Of a stretch of 45,316 nt of DNA, positions 1 to 9,833 are shown in pieces. A program made the position numbers and the translations under genes. The notes under the pieces were generated by a model. It was not told the origin of the DNA. It was given only the letters and a program-made list of their open reading frames with translations, and did no database searches. Within the stretch, counting starts at the first letter, position 1, and each line of letters begins with the position of its first letter. Origin of the DNA: an uncultured Aquimarina sp. (GTDB taxonomy: Bacteria; Bacteroidota; Bacteroidia; Flavobacteriales; Flavobacteriaceae); assembly GCA_947503135.1 (NCBI GenBank), contig CANNCQ010000022.1:1-45316 (forward strand), in the 5' to 3' direction.

Positions 1-76
1 CTTTGATAATCCAGTAACCATTTTTGCTAAAAAAGTAAACGAAATTAACTTTTTGCACTTATGACTTGAATGCAGG
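1..76 (+). mobile_element. Left copy of terminal repeat, probable IS end
   Basis: Bases 5-76 are a perfect 72-base reverse complement of 45245-45316, the last bases of the window. Identity stops at base 77, where single-copy sequence begins. The repeat carries the 3' end of a coding frame (2-64) followed by a 12-base tail. A conserved ORF end plus a short tail is what an insertion sequence end looks like. I do not recognise the IS family, and the element could also be another kind of repeat. The repeat itself is certain; the mobile-element label is inferred. Confidence 0.6.
2..64 (+). CDS. C-terminal end of an unidentified protein in the terminal repeat
   Basis: An open frame enters from outside the window and ends at TGA (62-64). 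It reads about 20 residues ending in ...KKVNEINFLHL. The same residues are encoded at the other window end on the minus strand (45257-45316). Being inside a repeated sequence, it may be the C-terminus of a transposase, but 20 residues are too few to name a family. It is truncated by the window edge, not by mutation as far as can be seen. Confidence 0.4.
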   Translation, partial: FDNPVTIFAKKVNEINFLHL

Positions 77-89
77 ATTTTTAAGTGAT

Positions 90-662
90 ATGAAGCAATT
101 AATAAATGAAATATCAAATTGTAATGTTTGTAAGAAATATTTACAACATGGCGTGAGACCTGTAATTAGTGCTCATCCAGAAAGTAAAATAATTATTATA
201 GGTCAGGCTCCAGGGATGGCTGTACATAAATCTGGAATTCCTTGGGATGATAAAAGCGGAGAAAACTTAAGGAATTGGATGAAAATTGACAAGGTTGACT
301 TTTACAACTCAAAAAAAATATCCATAGTCCCTATGGGTTTTTGTTATCCGGGAAAAGGTAAATCAGGCGACTTACCCCCTAGAAAAGAATGTGCTCCATT
401 ATGGCATCCAGCTTTATTGGATCATTTACAAAATGTAGAATTAATTCTTTTAATAGGTAAGTATGCGCAAGACTATTATTTAAATAAAAGCAGTCATAAA
501 ACGCTCACAGAAAACGTGAAAAATTTTCAACAATACCTGCCTAAATACTTTGTGCTTCCACATCCTTCACCAAGAAATAATATTTGGCAGGCTAAAAACG
601 AATGGTTTTCGCGCTTGGTAATTCCTGAACTACAAAAAGAAATAAAGCGAGTTTTAAATTAA
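90..662 (+). CDS. Uracil-DNA glycosylase superfamily protein
   Basis: The product, about 190 residues, resembles the uracil-DNA glycosylase superfamily, which removes damaged or deaminated bases from DNA. Motif GQAPG near residue 38, followed by a G-x-P-W-D-D-K-S-G-E-N-L-R stretch, matches the N-terminal active-site motif. HPSPRN near the C-terminus matches the second motif. Two cysteines near the N-terminus (CNVC) recall the Fe-S ligands of family 4 and 5 enzymes, but a full four-cysteine set is not evident. I chose the ATG at 90. An in-frame TTG at 66 lies inside the terminal repeat and is unlikely to be native. Only 13 bases separate the repeat end from this ATG, so the original promoter may have been replaced. 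The gene converges with argS. Confidence 0.75.
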   Translation: MKQLINEISNCNVCKKYLQHGVRPVISAHPESKIIIIGQAPGMAVHKSGIPWDDKSGENLRNWMKIDKVDFYNSKKISIVPMGFCYPGKGKSGDLPPRKECAPLWHPALLDHLQNVELILLIGKYAQDYYLNKSSHKTLTENVKNFQQYLPKYFVLPHPSPRNNIWQAKNEWFSRLVIPELQKEIKRVLN

Positions 663-710
663 CTATTATTAAAATAGTAGTATTATCCTCATTTTATAGT
701 CAACAAATTG

Positions 711-2483
711 CTACATTCGGTTTGGAACATTAATACCTAACAATCCAAAACCAGACTTTACAATACTTCCTACCCACTGTGACAGTTGAGCTCTAAATAA
801 AATTAAAGATTCCGTTTCTGCTCCAAAAATAGGCACATTTTGAAAAAACGAATTATACGCCTTTACTAAATCATATACATAATTGGCTATTAAAGCAGGG
901 CTGTATTGTTTTGCTGCTTGCTGTATTACTTCTGGGTACAATTGTATTTGTTTTAATACTTCTCGTTCCTTTTCGTGTAATTCAACTCCTGTAATATCGG
1001 TAGTTTGATCGTGTGCCGATTTTCTTATTATAGCCTGTATTCGCGCATATGTATATTGAATAAAAGGACCTGTATTCCCTTGAAAATCAATAGAAGCCTT
1101 AGGGTCAAAAAGTATGCGTTTTTTAGGGTCTACTTTTAAAATAAAATATTTTAAAGCTCCTGAGCCTATTGTAGTATATACCTCTTGTTTTTGTTCCTCC
1201 GAATATCCATCCAACTTTCCTAATTCTTCAGAAATGGTTGCTGCTGTGTTTTTCATTTCATCAATTAAATCATCTGCATCCACAACGGTACCTTCCCTAC
1301 TCTTCATTTTACCGCTTGGTAAATCTACCATTCCATAACTCAAATGAAATAAATCTTCTGCCCAAGCAAAATCTAATTTTTTCAAAATTAAAAACAATAC
1401 TTTAAAGTGGTAATCTTGCTCATTACCTACTGTATAAACCATACCACTTACCGAAAAATCTTTAGCTCGTTGTATAGCTGTACCAATATCTTGAGTCATA
1501 TATACCGAAGTACCATCACTACGCAATACTAATTTTTCATCCAGTCCTTCGTCTGACAAATCAATCCATACAGAACCATCGTCTTTTTTATAAAAAACAC
1601 CTTTAGCTAAACCTTCTTCAACTGTATCTTTTCCTAATTTATAGGTATCACTTTCATAATAATTTTTATCAAAATTTACTCCTAATTTATCGTACGTTTC
1701 TTTAAAACCGGCGTACACCCACTGGTTCATCATTTCCCAAAGTGCAATTACTTCTGTATCGCCTGCTTCCCATTTACGAAGCATTTCTTGAGTTTCTAAT
1801 ATTAATGGAGCTTGCTTTTTGGCTTCTTCTTTATCAACACCCTTTTCTACTAATTCTTCGATCTCTTTTTTATATTCTTGATCAAACTTTACATAGTAAT
1901 TCCCTACTAATTTATCGCCTTTTAAGCCTGTAGTTTCTGGTGTCTCTCCATTTCCATATTTTTTCCATGCTAACATGGACTTACAGATATGAATTCCTCT
2001 ATCGTTTATAATTTGAGTTTTAAAAACTTTTTTTCCACTAGCTGCTAAAATTTCTGCAACCGAGTATCCCAATAAATTATTTCGAATATGTCCCAAGTGC
2101 AAAGGCTTATTCGTATTTGGTGATGAATACTCCACCATAACCCCATTAGTATCCGCTGCAGCTACAAAACCGTATGTTGTATTTGATTTATGTGTATTGA
2201 AAAAATCAAAATAATAACTATCAGCAATTACTAAATTCAAGAAACCTTTAACTACATTGAATGCAGTAATTTCAGCTACATTTTCTTGTAAATATGCTCC
2301 AATTTGCGAACCTATTTGTACTGGATTACCTTTAATTACTCGTAGCATTGAAAACACTACCAAAGTAATATCTCCCTCAAACTCCTTTCGAGTTGGTTGA
2401 AATTCCACGGAAGGAAGTTCAACTTTAAATAAATTTAAAGTTGCCTCTTGTACCTTTTGAGTAAGTAATTGCTGAATATCCAT
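711..2483 (-). CDS. argS: Arginyl-tRNA synthetase
   Basis: This class I aminoacyl-tRNA synthetase charges tRNA-Arg with arginine in the cytoplasm. The 590-residue length is usual for the family. The N-terminal Add-1-like region is followed by SPNTNKPLHLGHIRNN near residue 119, which contains the HIGH-type signature HLGH. The KMSKS equivalent is MKSREGTVV near residue 394. The C-terminal DALR anticodon-binding domain covers roughly residues 470-590. A TAnnTTTG-type promoter element lies about 20 bases upstream of the ATG. The gene is monocistronic and converges with the UDG-like gene. Confidence 0.97.
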   Translation of the reverse strand: MDIQQLLTQKVQEATLNLFKVELPSVEFQPTRKEFEGDITLVVFSMLRVIKGNPVQIGSQIGAYLQENVAEITAFNVVKGFLNLVIADSYYFDFFNTHKSNTTYGFVAAADTNGVMVEYSSPNTNKPLHLGHIRNNLLGYSVAEILAASGKKVFKTQIINDRGIHICKSMLAWKKYGNGETPETTGLKGDKLVGNYYVKFDQEYKKEIEELVEKGVDKEEAKKQAPLILETQEMLRKWEAGDTEVIALWEMMNQWVYAGFKETYDKLGVNFDKNYYESDTYKLGKDTVEEGLAKGVFYKKDDGSVWIDLSDEGLDEKLVLRSDGTSVYMTQDIGTAIQRAKDFSVSGMVYTVGNEQDYHFKVLFLILKKLDFAWAEDLFHLSYGMVDLPSGKMKSREGTVVDADDLIDEMKNTAATISEELGKLDGYSEEQKQEVYTTIGSGALKYFILKVDPKKRILFDPKASIDFQGNTGPFIQYTYARIQAIIRKSAHDQTTDITGVELHEKEREVLKQIQLYPEVIQQAAKQYSPALIANYVYDLVKAYNSFFQNVPIFGAETESLILFRAQLSQWVGSIVKSGFGLLGINVPNRM

Positions 2484-2502
2484 AACTAATAATTTAAAGG
2501 CG

Positions 2503-2510
2503 CAAAGATA
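2503..2510 (-). promoter_or_regulatory. Candidate -7 promoter element for argS
   Basis: On the minus strand the bases read TATCTTTG followed by C, matching the Bacteroidota -7 consensus TAnnTTTG. The element is 19 bases upstream of the argS ATG. No clear TTG is visible at -33, so the call rests on the -7 match and position. Confidence 0.5.
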
Positions 2511-2648
2511 ATTGAATTACACAGGAAATAATTACGAAATAAAAATATTTAAAACTGATGTTAAACAGTGTTAATCAAATTTTAATAGTTAGTCTTTGAG
2601 AGTATCTTGTTGAAGTAGTTACGTTTTAAATTACAAATACTAGAAGCT

Positions 2649-3080
2649 ATGTTGCTAAATATTTCACATAATGACAAGGAAATCAAACGCAAAATTGACG
2701 AAGCTGTTGGGGCTCCATTTTCCTTATTGGAACGAATTAAAAGTAAAGGAGTGGGCTCTCCTAAACTTAACATTTCAGCCGCAAGTAATACTATTTATAA
2801 CTTATTACAATTAGATCAAAGTAGAAATACCTGTAATATAGAATTACGTCCTAAAGGAATTATTATAGGTTTTCAAAAACGATTAGAAGTTTACGCTTTA
2901 ATAATTCCGTATTACAAACTAAATATATACAAAGGCGAATCAGAAATTTACAGTTTCTACAAAGACCATTATTTTATAAAAATAGAAGCCAAAGCAAACA
3001 ATACTGCTATCCATAAATTTATCAGTAAAATATTATCCGAGAAAGAAAAACAGTCCCCTACAAGATTAGAAGATTTATAA
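2649..3080 (+). CDS. Conserved-looking hypothetical protein, 143 aa
   Basis: I do not recognise this protein. It is soluble-looking, with no signal peptide or membrane segment. The N-terminal half is lysine-rich and helical in character. The region around residues 60-115 alternates hydrophobic residues (IELRPKGIIIGF, YALIIPYYKLNIY) as in a beta-sheet domain. It starts at an ATG and precedes the SDR gene on the same strand with a 75-base gap, so they could be co-transcribed. The complete frame and sensible composition support it as a real gene. Function is unknown. Confidence 0.6.
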   Translation: MLLNISHNDKEIKRKIDEAVGAPFSLLERIKSKGVGSPKLNISAASNTIYNLLQLDQSRNTCNIELRPKGIIIGFQKRLEVYALIIPYYKLNIYKGESEIYSFYKDHYFIKIEAKANNTAIHKFISKILSEKEKQSPTRLEDL

Positions 3081-3155
3081 TTTTAAAACCTGATCTTCTA
3101 TTAAAACTTATGCAAAACTATTTGCGATCTATTTATTATCATTAAAATTCAATTT

Positions 3156-4577
3156 ATGAAAGTACTACTAACGGGAGCAAACGGATATATTGGAATGCGC
3201 TTACTACCACTTTTAGTTAAAGCAGGCCATGATGTTATTTGCTGTGTTCGAAATCCCAATAGGTTTTACGTAGACAAAGCCTTAAGAGATCACGTACAAG
3301 TTATACAAGTCGACTTTCTAAAAGAAGTAGATACCTCTAAATTTCCTACAAATATTGACATTGCCTATTACCTTATCCACTCCATGTCATCATCAATCGA
3401 AGATTTTGATAGTATGGAAGCTCTTTCTGCTACAAATTTTAATACATACATGGATTACTCAAATACCAAACAGGTAATTTATTTAAGTGGCATTGTAAAT
3501 GATGATCATTTATCTAAACACCTCCAATCACGGAAAAATGTAGAGCAGTTACTATACAAAGCAAAAAATTCACTAACGGTATTAAGAGCTGGAATTATTG
3601 TAGGTTCAGGTAGTTCTTCTTTTGAAATTATTAGAGATTTATGCGAAAAACTTCCCTTTATGATTACTCCAAAATGGGTATATACAAAAACACAACCTAT
3701 TGGAATTAGGGACGTTTTAAAGTTTTTAATTGGTGTACTAAATAAAGAAGAATGTTTTAATGAAAGTTTTGACATTGCAGGCCCTAACGTAATTACCTAT
3801 AAAGAAATGCTTTACTTATATGCCCGCTATAGAAAAATACCGTTATATATAGTTACCATACCTATAATGACCCCAAAATTATCTTCGTATTGGCTATTTT
3901 TTGTTACATCCACTTCCTATAAATTGGCAATGAATTTAGTGGATAGTATGAAAGTGCCTGTTATTGCTAAAAATAATAAGCTTCAAGAATTGCTAGGTAT
4001 TAAAACAATGACCTATACTAAAGCCCTAAGTTTAGCCTTTACAAAAATTGAACAAAATCAAGTAGTTTCAAGCTGGAAAGATTCTAAAATTAGTGGACGC
4101 TATCGTAAAAGTTTACAAAAATACGTTAGTGTACCTGTAAATGGTTGCTTAAGAGATCACAAGTCAATTACCATTAACGATATAGAACTTACGCTAAACA
4201 GAATTTGGTCTATTGGAGGGAATACAGGATGGTATTATGGTGATTGGATGTGGAAAATTCGAGGTCATTTTGACAAAATATTTGGAGGCGTAGGCCTGCG
4301 AAGAGGTCGTACACATAAAGACCGCATAAACTCCGGTGATGTAATTGATTTTTGGCGTGTTTTAGTCGCCGACAAAGAAAAAAGAAGACTGTTGCTTTTC
4401 GCTGAAATGCGCTTACCAGGAGAAGCTTGGTTGGAGTTTACAATCGACAAAAATAATGTACTCCACCAAACAGCCACATTTAGACCTAAAGGATTATTAG
4501 GAAGGTTGTACTGGTATAGTTTAGTACCTTTTCACTACTTTATTTTTAATGGAATGCTTAAAAAAATCGCCAAATAG
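3156..4577 (+). CDS. SDR-family NAD(P)-binding protein with C-terminal DUF2867 domain
   Basis: The N-terminal 290 residues form an atypical (NmrA-like) short-chain dehydrogenase Rossmann fold. TGANGYIG at residues 6-13 is the dinucleotide-binding glycine motif, and an Asp-containing strand end follows (VDFLKEVD). The C-terminal portion, about residues 320-473, is rich in Trp and Gly (NTGWYYGDWMWKIRG) and matches the DUF2867 domain commonly fused to such SDR folds. The substrate is unknown. The length of 473 residues fits this two-domain family. No classical YxxxK catalytic pair is evident, so it may bind the cofactor without being a typical dehydrogenase. It ends 16 bases from the convergent Rrf2 gene. 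Confidence 0.8.
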   Translation: MKVLLTGANGYIGMRLLPLLVKAGHDVICCVRNPNRFYVDKALRDHVQVIQVDFLKEVDTSKFPTNIDIAYYLIHSMSSSIEDFDSMEALSATNFNTYMDYSNTKQVIYLSGIVNDDHLSKHLQSRKNVEQLLYKAKNSLTVLRAGIIVGSGSSSFEIIRDLCEKLPFMITPKWVYTKTQPIGIRDVLKFLIGVLNKEECFNESFDIAGPNVITYKEMLYLYARYRKIPLYIVTIPIMTPKLSSYWLFFVTSTSYKLAMNLVDSMKVPVIAKNNKLQELLGIKTMTYTKALSLAFTKIEQNQVVSSWKDSKISGRYRKSLQKYVSVPVNGCLRDHKSITINDIELTLNRIWSIGGNTGWYYGDWMWKIRGHFDKIFGGVGLRRGRTHKDRINSGDVIDFWRVLVADKEKRRLLLFAEMRLPGEAWLEFTIDKNNVLHQTATFRPKGLLGRLYWYSLVPFHYFIFNGMLKKIAK

Positions 4578-4593
4578 TTCAGTACAAAACCAC

Positions 4594-5004
4594 CTAAACG
4601 GTATAATCGGCTAAGGTTGTATTTTCGAGAATTTTTAACGTACTATCGCGCACCTGAATCATTAATTTATGAGCCGAACACTTATTTTCGTCAGGGCAAT
4701 CATCACATTTTTCATAAAAATTGAGACTAACACAAGGTAACATAGCAATAGGTCCTTCCAACGTTCTAATAATTTTTGACATGGAAATTTCTTGCGGAAC
4801 TTTCAATAAATAATATCCCCCAGTTTTTCCTTTCTTGGAACTCAATATCCCTGCTTTTTTTAAACTTAGTAAAATACTTTCCAAATATTTTTGGGATATA
4901 TTTTCGCTCTTAGCAATTTCTGAAATAGAAACAGGAGTAGTACACTTTTTTTTAGCAATATAAGTAAGTGCCTTTAAACCGTATTTCGTTTTTTTAGATA
5001 ACAT
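4594..5004 (-). CDS. Rrf2-family transcriptional regulator with four cysteines
   Basis: This 136-residue DNA-binding protein has the Rrf2 winged helix-turn-helix at its N-terminus (MLSKKTKYGLKALTYIA, then ISEIAKSENISQKYLESIL as the recognition region). TGGYYL near residue 61 is the usual wing. C91, C100, C103 and C109 form a cluster of the kind that binds an Fe-S cofactor in many Rrf2 proteins, so it may sense iron-sulfur status, redox or sulfur supply. No divergent target gene is next to it: the upstream neighbour gltA lies on the same strand, with a terminator between them. Its targets cannot be read from this window. Confidence 0.88.
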   Translation of the reverse strand: MLSKKTKYGLKALTYIAKKKCTTPVSISEIAKSENISQKYLESILLSLKKAGILSSKKGKTGGYYLLKVPQEISMSKIIRTLEGPIAMLPCVSLNFYEKCDDCPDENKCSAHKLMIQVRDSTLKILENTTLADYTV

Positions 5005-5083
5005 TTACAAATCTTAATTAGTTAAAAAGTGCCTTTATTAAGTTACTAATTCTACTCTACTAATATAGTTATTCTGCATAAAA

Positions 5084-5108
5084 AAAGCCTACTAAATTAG
5101 TAGGCTTT
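5084..5108 (-). terminator. Intrinsic terminator of gltA
   Basis: An 11-base stem (aaagcctacta / tagtaggcttt) with a tiny loop is followed, on the minus strand, by a run of T (complement of 5080-5086). It sits 24 bases past the gltA stop and separates gltA from the Rrf2 gene. Confidence 0.85.
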
Positions 5109-5131
5109 GATTTATATACTTTTATTGCAAA

Positions 5132-6418
5132 TTATCTCTTTTCAACTTCTTTAAAATCTCTTAAGTTTTCACCAGTATAAATTTGTCTTGGTCTTCCTAT
5201 AGGCTCTTTATTTAAGCGCATTTCTCTCCATTGTGCAATCCAACCTGGCAAACGTCCTAAAGCAAACATTACTGTAAACATATCTGTTGGAATACCTAAA
5301 GCACGATAAATAATTCCTGAATAAAAATCAACGTTAGGATACAACTTACGCTTTACAAAATAATCGTCATTCAATGCTTCTTGCTCTAATCCTTTTGCAA
5401 TATCTAAAATAGGGTCATTAACTCCTAAATCTGCTAATACTTCATCTGCAGCAACCTTAATTATTTTAGCTCTAGGATCAAAATTCTTATATACTCTGTG
5501 TCCAAAGCCCATTAAACGGAAAGGATCTTCTTTGTCTTTCGCTTTAGCCATGTATTTCTTAGTGTCACCACCGTCCTGCTTAATACCTTCAAGCATTTCT
5601 AAAACAGCTTGGTTAGCACCTCCATGAAGTGGCCCCCATAATGCCGAAATACCCGCAGAAATAGAAGCAAACAAACCTGCATGAGACGAACCTACAATAC
5701 GTACCGTAGAGGTAGAACAATTTTGTTCATGATCAGCGTGTAAAATAAGTAATTTATCTAAAGCTTCAATTATAACATCGTTCTGCTTATATTCCGCACT
5801 TGGCTTTTTAAATAACAACTTTGCAATATTTTCAACATACCCCAAAGAATCGTCACCATAATCTAAAGCATACCCTTGTTTTTTACGCAACGCCCAAGAT
5901 ACCAATACTGGGAATTTCCCCATTAGAGTAACAATAGCATTGTACATTTCCTCTTCAGAATCTACATCTTCCGACTCAGGATTAAAAGCAATTAAAGCAC
6001 TTGTTAAAGATGCTAATACTCCCATAGGGTGAGCAGACTTAGGAAAGCCATCTAAAATCTTTTTCACATCTTCGTCAACATACGACTGTGCTTTTATATC
6101 AGCTTCAAATTTTAATAACACTTCTTTTGAAGGAAGTTCACCAAAAATTAACAAATATGCTGTTTCTAAAAAATCAGCTTTTTCAGCTAAATCCTCAATA
6201 GAATAGCCTCGGTAACGTAAAATCCCTTGTTCTCCATCAAGGTATGTGATTTTACTAGTACAGCTTCCTGTATTTTTAAACCCCGGATCAATTGTAATTA
6301 CCCCATTAGTAGCACCCCTCAGCGCTTTAATGTCAATAGCTACTTCGTTTTCGGTTCCTTTAATTAATGGAAACTCATATTTTTTACCGTCTATCTCTAA
6401 AGATGCTTTATCTGACAT
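5132..6418 (-). CDS. gltA: Citrate synthase
   Basis: The enzyme condenses acetyl-CoA with oxaloacetate to citrate, the entry step of the TCA cycle. At 428 residues it is the hexameric type II form, with the N-terminal beta domain (SDKASLEIDGKKYEFPLIKG). The catalytic residues are visible: His in GPLHGGANQAV, His in GFGHRVYKNFDPRAK, and Asp in NVDFYSG. It has its own terminator downstream. A 14-bp palindrome identical to one near eno lies 95 bases upstream of the ATG. The promoter is not obvious; a weak TACTTTAG lies at 6457-6464. Confidence 0.97.
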   Translation of the reverse strand: MSDKASLEIDGKKYEFPLIKGTENEVAIDIKALRGATNGVITIDPGFKNTGSCTSKITYLDGEQGILRYRGYSIEDLAEKADFLETAYLLIFGELPSKEVLLKFEADIKAQSYVDEDVKKILDGFPKSAHPMGVLASLTSALIAFNPESEDVDSEEEMYNAIVTLMGKFPVLVSWALRKKQGYALDYGDDSLGYVENIAKLLFKKPSAEYKQNDVIIEALDKLLILHADHEQNCSTSTVRIVGSSHAGLFASISAGISALWGPLHGGANQAVLEMLEGIKQDGGDTKKYMAKAKDKEDPFRLMGFGHRVYKNFDPRAKIIKVAADEVLADLGVNDPILDIAKGLEQEALNDDYFVKRKLYPNVDFYSGIIYRALGIPTDMFTVMFALGRLPGWIAQWREMRLNKEPIGRPRQIYTGENLRDFKEVEKR

Positions 6419-6512
6419 ATTTTGATTTACTTTTTTATATTATTTTTGAAGAAATGCTAAAGTACAAATTATAAGCGATATTTTTCGCTTTTAAACAAGC
6501 TAATAGAGTAAA

Positions 6513-6526
6513 AATACTTAAGTATT
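6513..6526. promoter_or_regulatory. 14-bp palindrome upstream of gltA
   Basis: AATACTTAAGTATT is a perfect palindrome in the gltA-eno intergenic region, 95 bases upstream of the gltA start. The identical 14-mer is found at 7980-7993 upstream of eno. It is a candidate binding site for a dimeric regulator; this is inferred only from symmetry, identity and position. Confidence 0.4.
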
Positions 6527-6598
6527 AACATATATTTAAAATTAATTTTACTTGAGGTAAGTCCTTGTTCTATTGATTTATACATTTCGTAAAACAAA

Positions 6599-6625
6599 AA
6601 AGGCTACTCAAAATGAGTAGCCTTT
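6599..6625 (-). terminator. Intrinsic terminator of eno
   Basis: A 12-base perfect stem (aaaggctactca / tgagtagccttt) with loop AAA lies 19 bases past the eno stop. On the minus strand it runs into T-rich sequence (complement of 6594-6601). This makes eno a separate transcription unit from gltA. Confidence 0.85.
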
Positions 6626-6643
6626 AAAAAATATAGAAAAATA

Positions 6644-7957
<1,314 letters not shown>

Positions 7958-7979
7958 TTAAAATCTTCGCAATATACTG

Positions 7980-7993
7980 AATACTTAAGTATT
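7980..7993. promoter_or_regulatory. 14-bp palindrome upstream of eno
   Basis: AATACTTAAGTATT, identical to the site at 6513-6526, lies 44 bases upstream of the eno ATG. It is immediately upstream of a -7-like TATATTG, so it would fall between the -33 and -7 regions. That is a typical place for a repressor or activator site. Confidence 0.4.
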
Positions 7994-8019
7994 TAATATT
8001 GCTAAATTGTTATATATTT

Positions 8020-9117
8020 TTATTTTTTCAAATTTGCTATAAATTGATCGAACAAGTAAGTTCCATCATTAGGTCCTGGACTAGCTTCAGGATGATATTG
8101 TACCGAAAAGCAATTTTTATCTTTAATCTTAATTCCTGCAACTGTTTTGTCATTCAAATGCTCATGTGTTACTTCTATGTTAGGGTTTTGATCAGCACTT
8201 TCCCTATCTACAGCAAAACCGTGGTTTTGAGAAGAAATCTCACCCTTTCCGGTTAGTAAGTTTTTAACGGGGTGGTTAATACCTCTATGCCCATTAAACA
8301 TTTTAAAAGTTTTCACACCTTGAGAAATAGCCAACACTTGATGCCCTAAACAAATTCCAAAAGTTGGTAAATTTTCTTCTACTAGTTGCTTAGCTACATT
8401 AATTGCATTTTCTAAAGGTTCTGGATCTCCAGGCCCGTTAGACAAAAAGTAACCATCTGGATTCCAAGCTTTCATTTCTGCCAATGAAGTGTCAAATGGA
8501 AATACTTTTATATAAGCATCTCTTTTAGCGAGATTTCTCAATATATTTTTCTTTATACCAAGGTCTAAAGCCGCAATCTTATACTTAGCACTTGGCTCTC
8601 CAAAAAAATAAGGTTCTTTTGTAGAAACTTTAGATGAAAGCTCTAACCCTTTCATATCAGGAGTATCAGCCAATTGTTGTTTTAACTTATTAATATCGTC
8701 AACCTCTGTAGATATTACAGCATTCATAGCTCCATTATCTCTAATGTAACTTACTAATGCACGTGTATCAACATCTGAAATTGCAAGTAAGTTATTCTCC
8801 TCTAAAAAAGATTGTAACGACTTGGAACCGGGTCTTGAAAACTCGTAACTAAAATTTTTAACTACTAAACCCGCTATTTTAATAGAATTTGATTCCACAT
8901 CTTCATCAATGGTACCGTAATTACCAATATGCGCATTAGTCGCTACCATTATTTGCCCTGAGTAAGACGGATCGGTGAAAATCTCTTGATATCCTGTCAT
9001 TCCAGTGTTGAAACAAACCTCTCCAAATGCACTTCCTTCTTTTCCTACAGCTTTCCCATGGAATATAGTTCCGTCAGAAAGTAAAATAATTGCTTTTTTC
9101 TTAGATTGGTATTTCAT
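8020..9117 (-). CDS. carA: Carbamoyl-phosphate synthase small (glutaminase) subunit
   Basis: CarA hydrolyses glutamine and feeds ammonia to CarB for carbamoyl phosphate synthesis, used in pyrimidine and arginine pathways. The 365-residue protein has the N-terminal CPSase_sm_chain domain (FGEVCFNTGMTGYQEIFTDPSY). Its class I glutaminase domain contains the nucleophile Cys in FGICLGHQ and the His of QYHPEASPGP. carB is not in the window, so the subunit genes are unlinked here. The gene follows the ribosomal cluster but is separated from it by a terminator and has its own TACTTTTG promoter element. Confidence 0.96.
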   Translation of the reverse strand: MKYQSKKKAIILLSDGTIFHGKAVGKEGSAFGEVCFNTGMTGYQEIFTDPSYSGQIMVATNAHIGNYGTIDEDVESNSIKIAGLVVKNFSYEFSRPGSKSLQSFLEENNLLAISDVDTRALVSYIRDNGAMNAVISTEVDDINKLKQQLADTPDMKGLELSSKVSTKEPYFFGEPSAKYKIAALDLGIKKNILRNLAKRDAYIKVFPFDTSLAEMKAWNPDGYFLSNGPGDPEPLENAINVAKQLVEENLPTFGICLGHQVLAISQGVKTFKMFNGHRGINHPVKNLLTGKGEISSQNHGFAVDRESADQNPNIEVTHEHLNDKTVAGIKIKDKNCFSVQYHPEASPGPNDGTYLFDQFIANLKK

Positions 9118-9197
9118 TTGCTACAATTTTTTTTTGAAATCGGTATTGATCTATTTCTATGATTTCCTCTAGTTAATTAGGACCAGACAAATCTGCG

Positions 9198-9205
9198 CAA
9201 AAGTA
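9198..9205 (-). promoter_or_regulatory. Candidate -7 promoter element for carA
   Basis: The minus strand reads TACTTTTG followed by C, a full match to TAnnTTTG, 80 bases upstream of the carA ATG. That implies a leader of about 75 bases. A -33 TTG is not obvious. Confidence 0.5.
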
Positions 9206-9302
9206 CTGTATTTTGTTTTTATTTAAAATGAATTTTCTAAATTATTTTGAAAAAGAAGACCATTACTGGTTATCTATTTTTATAAAAATTGAAACACACA
9301 AA

Positions 9303-9330
9303 AAAAGCCATCAATTTCTTGATGGCTTTT
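9303..9330 (-). terminator. Terminator of the ribosomal-protein block
   Basis: A 12-base stem (aaaagccatcaa / ttgatggctttt) with a four-base loop is followed on the minus strand by a T run (complement of 9296-9306). It lies 23 bases beyond the rplQ stop and ends the block before carA. Confidence 0.88.
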
Positions 9331-9353
9331 AAAATATAGAAATTAGAATTAAT

Positions 9354-9818
9354 CTATTCTTCTTCGTTAGTTGCAGGAGCCTCTACAGCTGGAGCAGCTT
9401 TTTTAGATCTACCACGACGGGTAGATTTTTTAGCTACTGATTTCCCTGGAGTATAGATTTCATTAAAGTCTACCAACTCTATCATTGCCATTTCAGCATT
9501 ATCTCCTAAACGGTTACCTAATTTAATGATTCGAGTATATCCTCCTGGACGATCCCCTACTTTAGGAGCTACAGTTCTGAATAATTCAGTTACTGCCTCT
9601 TTTTGTCTTAGTTTAGAAAAAACTAATCTTCTATTGTGTGTAGAATCTACTTTTGACTTAGTTACTAAAGGCTCTAAAAATTGCTTTACAGCTTTTGCTT
9701 TTGCTAAAGTAGTGTTGATTCTCTTGTGCTCAATGATTGAACTAGCCATATTAGCTAACATTGCGCTACGGTGAGCTGTTTTTCTACCTAAATGATTTAT
9801 TTTTTTTCCGTGTCTCAT
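9354..9818 (-). CDS. rplQ: 50S ribosomal protein L17
   Basis: L17 is a large-subunit protein near the peptide exit tunnel. The core [34 protein letters not shown] is canonical and [23 protein letters not shown] closes the fold at about residue 120. The remaining 30 residues are a basic then Ala/Glu-rich tail ([22 protein letters not shown]), an extension common in Bacteroidota. It is the last gene of the block and follows rpoA after a 59-base gap that holds a strong hairpin. Confidence 0.97.
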   Translation of the reverse strand: MRHGKKINHLGRKTAHRSAMLANMASSIIEHKRINTTLAKAKAVKQFLEPLVTKSKVDSTHNRRLVFSKLRQKEAVTELFRTVAPKVGDRPGGYTRIIKLGNRLGDNAEMAMIELVDFNEIYTPGKSVAKKSTRRGRSKKAAPAVEAPATNEEE

Positions 9819-9833
9819 GACATTTTTATTTTA

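Noticed and set aside
66..89. TTG start at 66 for the UDG-superfamily gene
   Set aside because: It lies inside the repeat and would add eight residues not typical of the family; the ATG at 90 gives a natural N-terminus.
663..680. AT-rich inverted repeat between the UDG-like gene and argS
   Set aside because: It leaves only a two-base loop and consists almost wholly of A and T; too weak to call a terminator.
9119..9353. Possible riboswitch in the long carA upstream region
   Set aside because: I could not find a PyrR-type or other known motif; only a short gaaatc/gatttc pairing and a -7 promoter element are visible.
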